From Chitinophaga horti (GTDB taxonomy: Bacteria > Bacteroidota > Bacteroidia > Chitinophagales > Chitinophagaceae): a stretch of DNA of 64,000 nucleotides. A program made the translations under genes and the position numbers. Below are positions 35,699 to 45,570 of this stretch, piece by piece (within the stretch, counting starts at the first letter, position 1; every line of letters begins with the position of its first letter). Location: positions 2,294,001-2,358,000 of the forward strand of contig NZ_CP107006.1 in the NCBI RefSeq assembly GCF_022867795.2, given 5' to 3'. A model generated the notes under the pieces. It searched no databases. It saw only the letters and a program-made list of their open reading frames with translations, and was not told where the DNA came from.

Positions 35699-38600
35699 CT
35701 AATACCGCACCACGTCCAGCTTTACGGGGCCGAGTAAGCCGGCCGATTGTAACTTACTTTCGGGTTGATACGGGTTCGCGTTCAGCCATGTTTTGCGGTC
35801 TTTTTCGGGCAGCCGGCTATCGCCGATCAGGCGGTTGACCCAGGTGTTCACGACTTCTACCTCCAGTTTGTTGCTGCCCTTCTTCAACGCGGCCGTTACA
35901 TCCACGCGATAAGGCGGCGTCCATACGGTGCCTACTTCTACCCCATTCAGTTTCACCTTCGCCATCACCATTACTTTTCCTAAGTCGATGTAGCTGGTAC
36001 CGAACGGCAGTTCGGCAATGGAGAAGCTGGTCGTATAAACCGCGCTGCCGGCGTAATGCCTGATCAGGCTATCGCTGTGTTGTGACCAGTCGGCCGGCTG
36101 TTCCATATCAATCGTTTTGGACGGACCGCGGCGCTCCCTTTCAAACTTCACCTCCCACGGATTACGTAACTCCTGCACTACCTGCGGCGTTGGGAAGTTG
36201 CGGGCGCCGGCTTTGGCTGCGGATGCGGGTTTGCGGAACACAACGAAGCCGCTTTCATAGGCTTCGAGTCGTATAGGCACCTGCGTGGTTTTACCGTTAA
36301 ACGTATATTCCGGCAACACCCGCATGGCGCCACTTACCGCATCCCACCACTCGGGTTGCAGGCCGCTTACACGGAACTCCGGGTAGATGGCGACGTTATT
36401 GTCTGTCTGGTTCGTGAGGAAGTATACATCGCCCTCCACTGTGCTGCGGTGTGCGTACAATACATCCTTGTTTTTGAGGGATACATCCGGCTTTAGCTGT
36501 ATTTCCGCCAGCGCCTGTTCCATCGTCATATTGTTCAACAGCCAGCCGTTGCCGTACTTCCGTTTGGCCAACGTGCGGTCGCTGCCCCACATGGCATAAG
36601 CCAGTTTACCGATCTGCTGGTCCGCCACCGGATAGTGTTGCAGACTGGGCGAACGTTTCGGGGCCGGACCAAATACCACGGCTCCCTGCTCTACCAGCTT
36701 TGCTATCTTCTGCAATAACTCCGGCCGCATAGTCGTGAGCTCAGGGAGGACGAGCATGCGGTAACTTACGCCCTCCGGCAGTACCAGGCGATTGCCTTTT
36801 ACGCTGAGGCGATTCAATATTACATCCGCATTAATATAGTCGTACCCGTAGCCTGCCGGCAGCTCGGGCATACGAACGCCCGTCATCTTAGGCGCATCTT
36901 CCCCGATAAAATAAGCAATGTCATTCACCGGGCGGCCTTGCTGCAACAGGTAATTACACCTGCGGATATAATCGATGAACGCCTTGCCCTGTGTAAACCA
37001 GGTATTGTTCCGATTAAACTCGGTGCCGAACCAGGCATTGATGCCCGGCTTACGATCATCCTCCGGCTGAGATATGAATACGTGTAACAGCGTGTTGTTG
37101 ATCCCTTCTGTAAATGACCAGTCGCCGCGCTTCTTCAGCAACGCGGGGTACCGTCCGTAAGTGTCGCCGGCCGACGTGAACGACTCTGCGGACACTTTGT
37201 TTTTGCCATAAGTATGTGCGGAGGACGACGCCGCCTTACATTCGATATTGCCCAGCTCTCCCTCGTTCCAGAACTCACCCCCGATCTCGTCCGCCAGGCT
37301 GCCATACTTCAGGAACTCTGAAGGAAAGCCCCAGTGACCGTAGTTCTCCAGCCATACTTTGAGGCCGTCCTTATTACTTTGCTGACGCAGTCCGCCTACA
37401 TACTCGGTCGCCACGCGATCAGCCACCAGCCGGCGGAGGTCCCAGAGAAAACGGTTGCTCTGGTCGGCAGAATTGACGATGCGGCCGGTGAGGACGGGCA
37501 GCCAGGGCACAGGATCATAGCCGTACTGCAGCTTAAAAGCTTTCGCCATATCATCCGTCCAGTTCTGGGAGCCGGTTTCATAGCTGTCTGCCACCACCCA
37601 CTTCAGCGCCTTTCGATCGGCTGCCGGTATGCGTTTGCGGATGTCGCCGATAAATGCGTCGTAGTGTTGCTGAACGGGCACGCGATTGATCTTGTCCACT
37701 TCAAGGCCTTGTCCCTCGGGTGTGGCCGGTGCATTAGTAACGTTCGTGGGGAGCATGCCGTATCGTACGACGAGCCACTGACCTGCCGGTGCATCCCAGT
37801 TTAACTGGCCCTTGTTATCGACATAGGCAGATATGTTTCTTACTTTTCCCGGCGTAATGACCAGCGCGCTGTCTTCCGGCTCGGCCTGTTGTGGCCACTG
37901 GTACTCCTTCCACAAAGGCAGCGGCGTCTGGAACATTTTAGACAGCTGCTTGTCCTCGAACCATTCAATACGCGGCGCCGCCAGCAGTTTAAACTCCGCA
38001 AACGCCGTGCTGCCCGAGTTCTTCAACACCAGCCGGAACCGTTTACCTGCCACCGCCGGAAAAGCGATGCTCACCGGTGCATACGGCTTAAAGCCCACGT
38101 TGCGGGCCGGGTTGGTACGATCGAACGTGAAACTGGTAATGCTATCATACTCCTTGCCGCGCTGCACTTGTAAGATCACTTCTGCCCGGGCCGGACGTCT
38201 AGCCGGGTACATCACCAGGCTGCGGGCCGTAAACGCTTTGTCTACATCAATGTCAAAGATGACCGGGTTGTTTGTATACACCACCTCAATATCTACCCCG
38301 TCCTCTGTATTGCCATCCATCAAACCCTGTATATTCTTTACGCTGGCATTGGAACTAAGTTTGGCCCCATGTGCCGCTATATCGTCCTGGTCGCCGACCG
38401 GCACCGGGAATGCGAGCGTTACGACATCCTGGAAGTGTTCTCCGGGGGCTGGGATCGTTTGGGAAATCTTACCCCCGCCCTTTACCCGCAGCTCGCTGTG
38501 CGCCAGGTAACGCATCGATTGCCCGGGTTTTATCCAGGGGCCCCCGCTCTGGCTCCAACCCGGACTGTTAAACAGGCCGATGTCAATGCCCAGGCGGCCG

Positions 38601-38938
38601 GCGTGTTTGATGGCCGTTTGCGTCACGTTGTACCATTCGTCCGAGAACAATTTGGCCTTACCGTACGGGATTTCTTTTTCACTCATACCGATGTTGCCGA
38701 TAAAAGCACGCCCGATGCCTACCTCCGCCATCGCGTCCAGGTCCTTTTTAACCCCGGCCGCCGATACATTGTCGTTCATCCAATACCAGTACACGCTGGG
38801 CCGCACGCTATCGGGCGGCGTGACGAACGATTGCTGTAATACCGTGGTCGCGGCGAACTTTGGCTGTTGTGCCAGGGCGGTAAGGGGGAAAGAAAGGCAG
38901 CTTATGAGGCTAAGCTTTACCATGTGCTGGGCTTTCAT
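35699..38938 (-). CDS. secreted alpha-L-rhamnosidase (GH106-like)
   Basis: A 1079-residue protein with a signal peptide (about 1-23, ending LAQQ). The start YWYWMNDNVSAAGVKKDLDAMAEVGIGRAFIGNIG and IDIGLFNSPGWSQSGGPWI are the conserved N-terminal (beta/alpha)8 segments of GH106. Galactose-binding-like domains follow, including GGVEVGTVWTPPYRVDVT-like (VEVGTVWTPPYRVDVTAAL) near the C-terminus. The start is set at ATG 38938; a GTG two codons upstream is possible. It probably starts depolymerisation of rhamnose-containing pectin (rhamnogalacturonan) or flavonoid glycosides, with the GH78 enzyme downstream. Confidence 0.9.
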   Translation of the reverse strand: MKAQHMVKLSLISCLSFPLTALAQQPKFAATTVLQQSFVTPPDSVRPSVYWYWMNDNVSAAGVKKDLDAMAEVGIGRAFIGNIGMSEKEIPYGKAKLFSDEWYNVTQTAIKHAGRLGIDIGLFNSPGWSQSGGPWIKPGQSMRYLAHSELRVKGGGKISQTIPAPGEHFQDVVTLAFPVPVGDQDDIAAHGAKLSSNASVKNIQGLMDGNTEDGVDIEVVYTNNPVIFDIDVDKAFTARSLVMYPARRPARAEVILQVQRGKEYDSITSFTFDRTNPARNVGFKPYAPVSIAFPAVAGKRFRLVLKNSGSTAFAEFKLLAAPRIEWFEDKQLSKMFQTPLPLWKEYQWPQQAEPEDSALVITPGKVRNISAYVDNKGQLNWDAPAGQWLVVRYGMLPTNVTNAPATPEGQGLEVDKINRVPVQQHYDAFIGDIRKRIPAADRKALKWVVADSYETGSQNWTDDMAKAFKLQYGYDPVPWLPVLTGRIVNSADQSNRFLWDLRRLVADRVATEYVGGLRQQSNKDGLKVWLENYGHWGFPSEFLKYGSLADEIGGEFWNEGELGNIECKAASSSAHTYGKNKVSAESFTSAGDTYGRYPALLKKRGDWSFTEGINNTLLHVFISQPEDDRKPGINAWFGTEFNRNNTWFTQGKAFIDYIRRCNYLLQQGRPVNDIAYFIGEDAPKMTGVRMPELPAGYGYDYINADVILNRLSVKGNRLVLPEGVSYRMLVLPELTTMRPELLQKIAKLVEQGAVVFGPAPKRSPSLQHYPVADQQIGKLAYAMWGSDRTLAKRKYGNGWLLNNMTMEQALAEIQLKPDVSLKNKDVLYAHRSTVEGDVYFLTNQTDNNVAIYPEFRVSGLQPEWWDAVSGAMRVLPEYTFNGKTTQVPIRLEAYESGFVVFRKPASAAKAGARNFPTPQVVQELRNPWEVKFERERRGPSKTIDMEQPADWSQHSDSLIRHYAGSAVYTTSFSIAELPFGTSYIDLGKVMVMAKVKLNGVEVGTVWTPPYRVDVTAALKKGSNKLEVEVVNTWVNRLIGDSRLPEKDRKTWLNANPYQPESKLQSAGLLGPVKLDVVRY

Positions 38939-39003
38939 CGACACAGTTAAGGTTTATGATATTTTGTAATATTACGACCTTTCTCTGGTAAAACGAACAA
39001 AAA

Positions 39004-39030
39004 AGCCGCCCGCCTGCGAGGCGAACGGCT
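39004..39030 (-). terminator. terminator of the rhamnose operon
   Basis: On the minus strand AGCCG-TT-CGCC-loop-GGCG-GG-CGGCT is followed by TTTTTTGTTCG. It separates rhaB, together with the duplicated tail downstream of it, from the GH106 gene. Confidence 0.75.
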
Positions 39031-39038
39031 ATGCTTTA

Positions 39039-39135
39039 AAACCGGATCGGATGGTTCAGTGATGGTTGGGTGATGGTTGGGTGACGGTTCCGTGACGGTC
39101 CCGTACCCAGATCGCAGCGTTGTGCGCGAGGGCAT
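39039..39135. repeat. copy 1 of duplicated rhaB tail with four 11-bp tandem units
   Basis: This 97-bp copy matches 39160-39245 except for one extra 11-bp unit and a few substitutions. It holds GTGATGGTTGG (39059, 39070), GTGACGGTTCC (39081) and GTGACGGTCCC (39092) in tandem. On the minus strand it still encodes ALAHNAAI, the end of RhaB, but the stop codon TAG has become TGG. Confidence 0.9.
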
Positions 39136-39159
39136 CCACCAGCGAACTGCCATTGCCCG

Positions 39160-39245
39160 AAACCGGATCGGATGGTTCAGTGATGGTTGGGTGACGGTTC
39201 CGTGACGGTCCCGTACCTAGATCGCAGCGTTGTGCGCGAGCGCAT
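39160..39245. repeat. copy 2 of duplicated rhaB tail, overlapping the rhaB stop
   Basis: An 86-bp copy with three 11-bp units (39180, 39191, 39202). It contains the genuine 3' end of rhaB (stop at 39217-39219). A 24-bp unique spacer (39136-39159) separates it from copy 1. Confidence 0.9.
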
Positions 39246-40590
39246 AATACTTGAGCTCGATGAGGTCGTTGGGCAGTGCCTTCCGGTTCCAGGAGCTGTG
39301 AACGGCCAGGGCGGCGCCCATCGCGGTTGCCTGTGCCATGGAGGCGGCGAATACTTCCGTTTCGGGGAACATGGCTGCCAGTAAGTTCATGTAAATCACG
39401 TTCTTACTAAAGCCACCGTCCACGAAAATACGTTTCACCCGGGTGCCTTTCAGCACCAACTGGGTGGATTTGTATTGTTCATCGGCGATATCGAGCATCA
39501 GCTGGTGATAAGCCTCCACGTCCGTACTAAACGTCGCCAGATCGCGGTTGCCGAAAGCAGTAATGCCTGTGCCTTTAGCTACCGGTTTGCGGTGACGAAG
39601 CGTGGCGATGATGCCTGCATCGAAATCGACGGAACGATAGCGCATCGTGTTCTGGTTAAAGTGTTCGGCAATCCGTTTTACCTGCAGCTCGTGCTCATAA
39701 CCTGCAAACAGCCTGGAGGCCTTTACCGGTTTGCGCTGGAAGGTCATATAACACAGGCAGTCCTGCGCCAGTTCGGCTTCCGTGAGCGGCGTATGGTTAA
39801 ACGGATTCATACTGATGCACCAGGTACCAGTGGAGATGAGCACGAACGGCTCGTGGAAGTTCACCAGGTAAGGGATGAGTGCTGCCGAGCTGTCGTGCAG
39901 CCCCGTGCCGATCGAATAGTTATTGCCCGGGAATACCGCGGGCATCACTTCGTTCGAGGCGACGAGGGGCGCCATTTTATCGAGCAAGCCCTCTTGCTTC
40001 ACCCAGGGATGGTAATCATTCTGTTGAAAGTCCCACAGGTTGGTATGGCAGCCGATGCTGGTAATGTCCGAGCAGGGCACGCCAGCGAGCAGGTAGCTCA
40101 TGTACTGTGGCAGGTGCAGCGCGTACTTCACGTCTTTGCAAAGTTCCGGGCGCTCGTGTTTGAGGCGGTACAATTGCATGCCGGAGTTCAGGCTGCCAAG
40201 CACGGGCGATGCCGTTTGGGCGGAAAAGGCGGCTTCTCCCCCATACTTTTGATAGAACTGCTGTTTCAGCGGTCCGGGATAGGTTTTGAGATAGTTATAC
40301 AGCGGTGTGAGCGGGCGGCCGTCTTCATCAATGTACACCAGGCTGGCGCCATAGGTAGAGAAGTTGATCGCCTTCACCTCTATATCTTTTCGTTTAAACA
40401 CTTCCCTGAGCGAGTCGAACACAGAAAGACGTAAGCTCTCCAGGTTTTCGCAGGGATCGCCGTCTTCGTCCGTGGTTTCGGTAAACCTGGCGGTACGTTC
40501 AAACACGATCTTATACTGCTCATCAAACAGAAACAGTTTTTTGTTGGTTTTGCCAACATCAAATATTGCTATAACCGGGTTTCTGGTCAT
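39217..40590 (-). CDS. rhaB: L-rhamnulokinase (FGGY-family carbohydrate kinase)
   Basis: A 457-residue FGGY kinase: N-terminal phosphate-binding VIAIFDVGKTNKKLFLFDE, a catalytic-domain FVLISTGTWCISMNPF strand, and the C-terminal VKRIFVDGGFSKNVIYMN adenosine motif. It phosphorylates L-rhamnulose to rhamnulose-1-phosphate with ATP in the cytoplasm. The assignment to rhamnulose comes from its place in the rha operon (22 bp after rhaI). The last eight residues lie in a duplicated segment. Confidence 0.92.
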   Translation of the reverse strand: MTRNPVIAIFDVGKTNKKLFLFDEQYKIVFERTARFTETTDEDGDPCENLESLRLSVFDSLREVFKRKDIEVKAINFSTYGASLVYIDEDGRPLTPLYNYLKTYPGPLKQQFYQKYGGEAAFSAQTASPVLGSLNSGMQLYRLKHERPELCKDVKYALHLPQYMSYLLAGVPCSDITSIGCHTNLWDFQQNDYHPWVKQEGLLDKMAPLVASNEVMPAVFPGNNYSIGTGLHDSSAALIPYLVNFHEPFVLISTGTWCISMNPFNHTPLTEAELAQDCLCYMTFQRKPVKASRLFAGYEHELQVKRIAEHFNQNTMRYRSVDFDAGIIATLRHRKPVAKGTGITAFGNRDLATFSTDVEAYHQLMLDIADEQYKSTQLVLKGTRVKRIFVDGGFSKNVIYMNLLAAMFPETEVFAASMAQATAMGAALAVHSSWNRKALPNDLIELKYYALAHNAAI

Positions 40591-40612
40591 TCCTTACTAT
40601 CGCTTTGCGCGG

Positions 40613-41887
40613 CTACAAGCCTGTAGCTACCGTTTTCAAGCCCCTCTCTTTGATGAGGTGTTCTCTCACTTTTTCAGCCCTGTACACGCCGAGCGGATTT
40701 AACGCACCGCCTGCACGCAAACGGGCCTCTGCCACCAATGCACGCACATCTGTACGGAAAGCCTGTTGCAGCACTTCCTGGGCGGCGGCTACATCATTGC
40801 TCTCCTGGGCTTCCTGGAGTTTTTTACGGTCGACCATCAGGGCCTGCGCATAAGAGATCATGATCGCTTCCACAGACTGCAATAAATCTTCCAACGGATC
40901 TTTCACATTGTGAGATGCGTCGATCATCCAGCCTAAACCAGTGGCATGGTCCATACCACGGGCATCCATACCTTCCACGAGTTCGTTGAAGATGAGGAAC
41001 AACTGGTAAGGTTTAATGGCGCCTACGGTCAGGTCGTCATCACCATACTTGGAATCGTTAAAGTGGAAGCCACCGAGTTTACCTTCCATCAGCAACAGCG
41101 ACACAATTTGTTCGATGTTCACGTTCGGATGGTGGTGACCGAGGTCTACGAGGGTATACGCTTTAGGACCCAGTTTGCTGGCGTACAGCAAGGACTGGCC
41201 CCAATCGCCGACGGTAGTGGAATAAAAGTTCGGTTCAAATGCTTTGTATTCCACGAACATTTTCCAGTCCGATGGCAGGGCGGCATAAATCTCCTGCAGG
41301 CCGCTCAGCGTGTGCTGGAAAGCCTGGCGGAAATTCAGTTGTCCCGGAAAGCAGGAGCCGTCCGACAACCAAACGGTGAGTGAATCAGACCCGAGTTCAC
41401 GGCCATAGTTGATCACTTCAATGTTATGGTCAATCGCTTGCTGGCGTACCTCTTTCTTTACATGCTGCAGGGAGCCGAACTTGTAGCTATGCTGCTGGTC
41501 GGGCTGGTCCTGGAACGTATTCGAGTTCATCGCATCGAAGCGGATGCCATGTTGGGCAGCCAGTGCTTTGATGTGAGATGCGTTTTTTGGAATATCCCAC
41601 GGAATGTGAAGGGAAATAGCGCCGCTGCTCTGGTTCAGTTTGTGCAGCAGGCCGATATCTTCTATCTTTTCTTCGAGACTGCGTGGCTCGCCACCACCGG
41701 GGAACCGGCCAAAGCGCGTACCACCGGTACCTAATGCCCAGCTGGGAATCGCCACCTGGAACGCTGCCAGTTTATCTATGATCGCCTGGGCGTTCTTTAC
41801 CTCGCCGCTGATGTAATCGAAAGCGCGTTTGTGCGCAGCCGAAGCAGCCTGGTTGTGCTCTTCTATCTTATACTTTTCTATTTCCAT
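40613..41887 (-). CDS. rhaI: L-rhamnose isomerase (RhaI type)
   Basis: A 424-residue sugar isomerase of the Pseudomonas/RhaI class, not the enterobacterial RhaA. A (beta/alpha)8 barrel is implied with metal-ligand motifs FVEYKAFEPNFYSTT, VDLGHHHPNVN and GGFHFNDSKYGDDDL. It converts L-rhamnose to L-rhamnulose. It is the fourth gene of the rhaT-rhaD-rhaM-rhaI-rhaB operon, 10 bp after rhaM. Confidence 0.95.
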   Translation of the reverse strand: MEIEKYKIEEHNQAASAAHKRAFDYISGEVKNAQAIIDKLAAFQVAIPSWALGTGGTRFGRFPGGGEPRSLEEKIEDIGLLHKLNQSSGAISLHIPWDIPKNASHIKALAAQHGIRFDAMNSNTFQDQPDQQHSYKFGSLQHVKKEVRQQAIDHNIEVINYGRELGSDSLTVWLSDGSCFPGQLNFRQAFQHTLSGLQEIYAALPSDWKMFVEYKAFEPNFYSTTVGDWGQSLLYASKLGPKAYTLVDLGHHHPNVNIEQIVSLLLMEGKLGGFHFNDSKYGDDDLTVGAIKPYQLFLIFNELVEGMDARGMDHATGLGWMIDASHNVKDPLEDLLQSVEAIMISYAQALMVDRKKLQEAQESNDVAAAQEVLQQAFRTDVRALVAEARLRAGGALNPLGVYRAEKVREHLIKERGLKTVATGL

Positions 41888-41897
41888 AACGCAAAAT

Positions 41898-42212
41898 TTA
41901 CGGGAGATAAAATACTTCTTTTAATGGAATTGATACGGGAGAATTATCCGGGTTAGTGTCCATGATGTCACTCATGTACTTCCACCAGCGTTGCATCACC
42001 GCTTCTGCGGGCAGTTTGTCCAGCGCAGCTTTGTTTTCCACCTTTAAGGTAGCAAACAGTATATGGGTTTCCTCGTCGAGGAAGATGGCGTAGTCGCTAA
42101 TTCCACTGGCTTTGAGCAACCCTTGTAATTCGGGCCAAAGCTCATCGTGGCGTCTTTTATACTCCTCCGCCATCCCCTCTTTGAGTTTCATTTTGTTGGA
42201 TACGCGTTCCAT
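41898..42212 (-). CDS. rhaM: L-rhamnose mutarotase
   Basis: A 104-residue dimeric alpha-beta barrel protein. Conserved residues: EEYKRRHDELWPEL (His and Glu), YAIFLDEETHILFATLKVE, and MQRWWKYMSDIMDTNPD. It converts the alpha and beta anomers of L-rhamnose in the cytoplasm. The length is that of the family; it lies 17 bp after the aldolase fusion gene. Confidence 0.96.
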   Translation of the reverse strand: MERVSNKMKLKEGMAEEYKRRHDELWPELQGLLKASGISDYAIFLDEETHILFATLKVENKAALDKLPAEAVMQRWWKYMSDIMDTNPDNSPVSIPLKEVFYLP

Positions 42213-42229
42213 AACGGGAATGATTAAAA

Positions 42230-44347
42230 TTATCTAACGAAAGCCATCGCTACACCGCCGTCGATGTTCAGTACGTTACCGGTTGCCTTGTTGAGCATAC
42301 CGCCTACGAATACGAAACATGCGTTGGCAATGTCTTCCGGCAGGATGATCTCATTGAGCAAAGTACGTTTGGCGTAGAATGCAGGCAGCTCTTCCACCTT
42401 CACACCATAAGCCTTCGCGCGACCTTCGGCCCAGGCACCTGCCCAGATCTTACTGTCAGAGATAACGGCATCCGGGTTCACCGTGTTCACACGAATGTGA
42501 TCTTTGCCTAGTTCCGCGGCGTTCAGGCGGCTGAGGTGCAGCTGTGCAGCCTTCGCAGAACCGTAACCGGCGTTGTTCGGACCGGATACCAGTGCGTTCT
42601 TGCTCACAATGTTGAGTACGTCGCCACCGGTGCCCTGCTTACGCATTACTTCCACACCACCTTGGGTTACGAGGAACTGGCCTTTTACCAGCACATCATA
42701 CAGGATGTCCCAATCCTGCTCGGTATGTTCTTCGATAGGTTTAGAAATGGACAGACCCGCGCAGTTCACGACGATATCTACGCCACCAAAAGAGAGAGCA
42801 GCTACGTCGAATGCTTTTTTAATTGTTTGGGCAGATGTTACGTCCAGCACTGCTGCGGCATACACGTCTTTCCCGAATGCTTTATCAAAATCTGCTTTGG
42901 CAGATTCGAGGCGTTGTGCGTCGTTATCGTTGATCACTACCACGGCGCCTTCTTCTGCAAACTTCTTAGCGATTGCTTTACCGATGCCACCTGCGCTACC
43001 CGTCACCAAAGCAATACGTCCCGACAAAGCCTTAGGCTTCGGCATACGTTGCAGCTTGGCTTCTTCGAGCAGCCAGTACTCGATATTAAAAGCTTCCTGG
43101 CGAGGCAGCGAGGTGTAAGAAGAAATAGCTTCCGCACCCTTCATTACGTTGATGGCGTTGATATAGAACTCCGCCGCTACACGCGCCGTTTGTTTGTCTT
43201 TCGCGAACGTAAACATACCCACACCCGGGTACAGGATCACCACCGGGTTTGCATCACGCACAGCCGGACTGTTCGGGTGTTTGCAAGCGTTGTAGTAATC
43301 GGTGTACATGTTGCGATATGCATCGAACAGCGGCGCGATCTTTTCTTTTATCGCAGCCACGTTGCCCAGGTCTTCACCCGCTTCCAGGTTCAGTACCAAC
43401 GGACTGATTTTCGTACGCAGGAAGTGGTCGGGACAGCTGGTACCCAGTGGTGCCAGGCGGTCGAGATCCTTAGCGTTGATGAACTCCAGTACACGATCGT
43501 CGTCTGTAAAGTGACCCACCATCTTCGTTTGGGAAGAACAGTAGCCACGCAGCACCGGTGCCAGCGCCGCAGCCTGTGCGAGCCTTGCTTCTTTAGGGAG
43601 CGACTGTATTTTAGCGCCACCAAATACAGGGGCTTTTTTACCGATGTTAGCTTCGAGGTATTCGGCACAACGTTCGATTACTTCGAGCGTGTTCATGTAA
43701 CTTTCATAAGCCGTATCACCCCAGGTGAACAGGCCGTGAGAGCCGAGCATGATACCACGGATACCAGGATTTTCGTCCAGGCACTGCTTCAGCTTCAGTC
43801 CCAGGTCGAAGCCGGGGCGCTGCCATTCCACCCAACCGATGGTGCCGCTGAACAGCTCCTGGGTGATCTTTTTACCGTCTTTTGCGGCGGCAATGGCAAT
43901 GGCTGCATCCGGGTGCAGGTGGTCGATATGTTTGAAGGGAAGAAATCCGTGCAGGGGCGTGTCGATAGACGGTGCCTTTGAGCTGAGGTCGTAAATGCAA
44001 TGGTTAAATAGTTCCACCATTTCATCCTCATGCTCTACACCGCGGTATACATTTTTCAAGCTACGCAGGCGGTCAACGTACAGCGCTGCCAGTCCGCTGC
44101 GTTTCAGCGTACCCAGGTCGCCGCCGGAGCCTTTTACCCACATTACTTCCGTGCTTTCACCGGTAAGCGGATCTTTAGCAAAGGCTTTGCAGGAAGTGTT
44201 ACCACCACCATAATTCGTGAGACGAAGATCGGCACCCAGCAGGTTAGAGCGATAGATCAGCAACGCGACCTCGTCGCCTGCCATTGAAGCCGCAGTGGCT
44301 TCATCCCACAGATAGCTCACATGTTTGAAAGTTTGTGTAAGAGACAT
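42230..44347 (-). CDS. rhaD: bifunctional rhamnulose-1-phosphate aldolase/lactaldehyde-type dehydrogenase
   Basis: A 705-residue fusion. Residues about 1-420 are a class II aldolase with LTNYGGGNTSCK and metal His in DTPLHGFLPFKHIDHLHPDA. Residues about 440-705 are a short-chain dehydrogenase with ALVTGSAGGIGKAIA and the catalytic Tyr-x3-Lys in AGYGSAKAAQLHL. The aldolase would split rhamnulose-1-phosphate to DHAP and L-lactaldehyde; the dehydrogenase would oxidise the lactaldehyde to L-lactate. It is the standard fusion of this pathway type in Bacteroidota, Rhizobiales and some Firmicutes. It follows rhaT by 19 bp. Confidence 0.94.
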   Translation of the reverse strand: MSLTQTFKHVSYLWDEATAASMAGDEVALLIYRSNLLGADLRLTNYGGGNTSCKAFAKDPLTGESTEVMWVKGSGGDLGTLKRSGLAALYVDRLRSLKNVYRGVEHEDEMVELFNHCIYDLSSKAPSIDTPLHGFLPFKHIDHLHPDAAIAIAAAKDGKKITQELFSGTIGWVEWQRPGFDLGLKLKQCLDENPGIRGIMLGSHGLFTWGDTAYESYMNTLEVIERCAEYLEANIGKKAPVFGGAKIQSLPKEARLAQAAALAPVLRGYCSSQTKMVGHFTDDDRVLEFINAKDLDRLAPLGTSCPDHFLRTKISPLVLNLEAGEDLGNVAAIKEKIAPLFDAYRNMYTDYYNACKHPNSPAVRDANPVVILYPGVGMFTFAKDKQTARVAAEFYINAINVMKGAEAISSYTSLPRQEAFNIEYWLLEEAKLQRMPKPKALSGRIALVTGSAGGIGKAIAKKFAEEGAVVVINDNDAQRLESAKADFDKAFGKDVYAAAVLDVTSAQTIKKAFDVAALSFGGVDIVVNCAGLSISKPIEEHTEQDWDILYDVLVKGQFLVTQGGVEVMRKQGTGGDVLNIVSKNALVSGPNNAGYGSAKAAQLHLSRLNAAELGKDHIRVNTVNPDAVISDSKIWAGAWAEGRAKAYGVKVEELPAFYAKRTLLNEIILPEDIANACFVFVGGMLNKATGNVLNIDGGVAMAFVR

Positions 44348-44366
44348 TTTCTACTATTTAAATTCG

Positions 44367-45455
44367 TTAATGACTAATTGCAGTTGGTTTCAGGTAGTTA
44401 CCGTAGCCTACGATGAGTACGGAGGCGAGTATTACGAGAATACCAACGATGATGGTGGTTTTAGTTTTCTTACTCACGCCTTTCCATTCGTTGAGCGCCA
44501 GGCCCCATGCGTTGGCGATAAGAATGATAAAGGCCATGTGTAATATCCAGGAGCTGGCACCGTTACCCAGCCGGCTTTCGCCCATGCCATAGAAAAAGAA
44601 TTGCAGGAACCAGGTAGTGCCGGCCAGCGCGGAGAACAGGTAGTTCTTTGCCAGCGGCGTCTTCGTATTCGTATAATCACCGAAGGTTTTATTACGTGCA
44701 TTCAGGATCATACACCATATAAGGTTGGTTGTAAGCCCACCCCATAGCAGCACGACATAAATCACGTTGTTGCGGTAGAGGAATTCACCTTCACCCGGGT
44801 GCTGCGCCTTCCACATATCGTTCGCTACAATACCCATCGGCGAACCCGCCTCGATGCCGAAGCTGAAACAGGCACTCAGCACACCGGAGATGATCGCCAC
44901 AGTTAAACCCAGGCCGATCTTAAACTCCTGGCTTACTGCCGTTCCCTTTGCCAGGTCCTTATCCTTCATGGCACCTGCTTTACCGCAGATGATGATGCCG
45001 ATTACACATACCAGTAGTCCGAGCAGTACACACTGGCCCCAGGCATTGCTCACCAGGTGCGTGATCGTATCCTTCCCTTCCGTGGCCACGATATCATAAT
45101 AAATCGAAGGAATAAGCGCCCCGAATACCGAACACAATCCCAGGATGATGGAACTGCCGAGCGAAACACCTAAGTAGCGTACCCCCAACCCATACGTTAA
45201 ACCACCAATTCCCCAAAGCACCCCCATGATGTAAGTCCATTTCAGTACGGAAAAGTCGGTAGCGCGGATGATGTCGGCAAAGTTTGGGATTGTTAAGTAG
45301 GCAGCCAGTGGCGGTACGATCAGCCAGGAAAACATGCCACCAATGATCCAATAACTTTCCCAGCTCCAGCCTTTTACTTTTTTATAGGGAATATAGAAAC
45401 TACCGGAGGCGAACCCGCCTATGAAGTGAAATAAAATACCTAAAATGGCTTGCAT
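44367..45455 (-). CDS. rhaT: L-rhamnose/proton symporter
   Basis: A 362-residue, ten-helix membrane transporter of the RhaT family: MQAILGILFHFIGGFASGSFYIPYKKVKGWSWE start and the YIMGVLWGIGGLTYGLGVRYLG segment. It imports L-rhamnose with a proton. The start at ATG 45455 is preferred to one at 45530, since residues coded upstream are non-hydrophobic and would block the promoter. It is the first gene of the operon, opposite the GntR regulator. Confidence 0.95.
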   Translation of the reverse strand: MQAILGILFHFIGGFASGSFYIPYKKVKGWSWESYWIIGGMFSWLIVPPLAAYLTIPNFADIIRATDFSVLKWTYIMGVLWGIGGLTYGLGVRYLGVSLGSSIILGLCSVFGALIPSIYYDIVATEGKDTITHLVSNAWGQCVLLGLLVCVIGIIICGKAGAMKDKDLAKGTAVSQEFKIGLGLTVAIISGVLSACFSFGIEAGSPMGIVANDMWKAQHPGEGEFLYRNNVIYVVLLWGGLTTNLIWCMILNARNKTFGDYTNTKTPLAKNYLFSALAGTTWFLQFFFYGMGESRLGNGASSWILHMAFIILIANAWGLALNEWKGVSKKTKTTIIVGILVILASVLIVGYGNYLKPTAISH

Positions 45456-45570
45456 CAGTCGTGGAAGTTTTGTGGCTAGTGAGTTAGTAATTTTTCTAAA
45501 AGTATAAAAACAGTGTTTTTCAACCGTCATGGACTGTCATGCCCCGGGTGGGGGATATTTTACAATTATT

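Noticed and set aside
39475-40434. A 319-codon open frame antisense to rhaB
   Set aside because: It mirrors a strongly supported kinase gene, has no family pattern and is rich in His, Arg and Val as antisense frames of GC-rich genes often are.
42536-43981. A 481-codon open frame antisense to the aldolase/dehydrogenase gene
   Set aside because: Same reason: it lies wholly within the RhaD fusion and has no domain signature.
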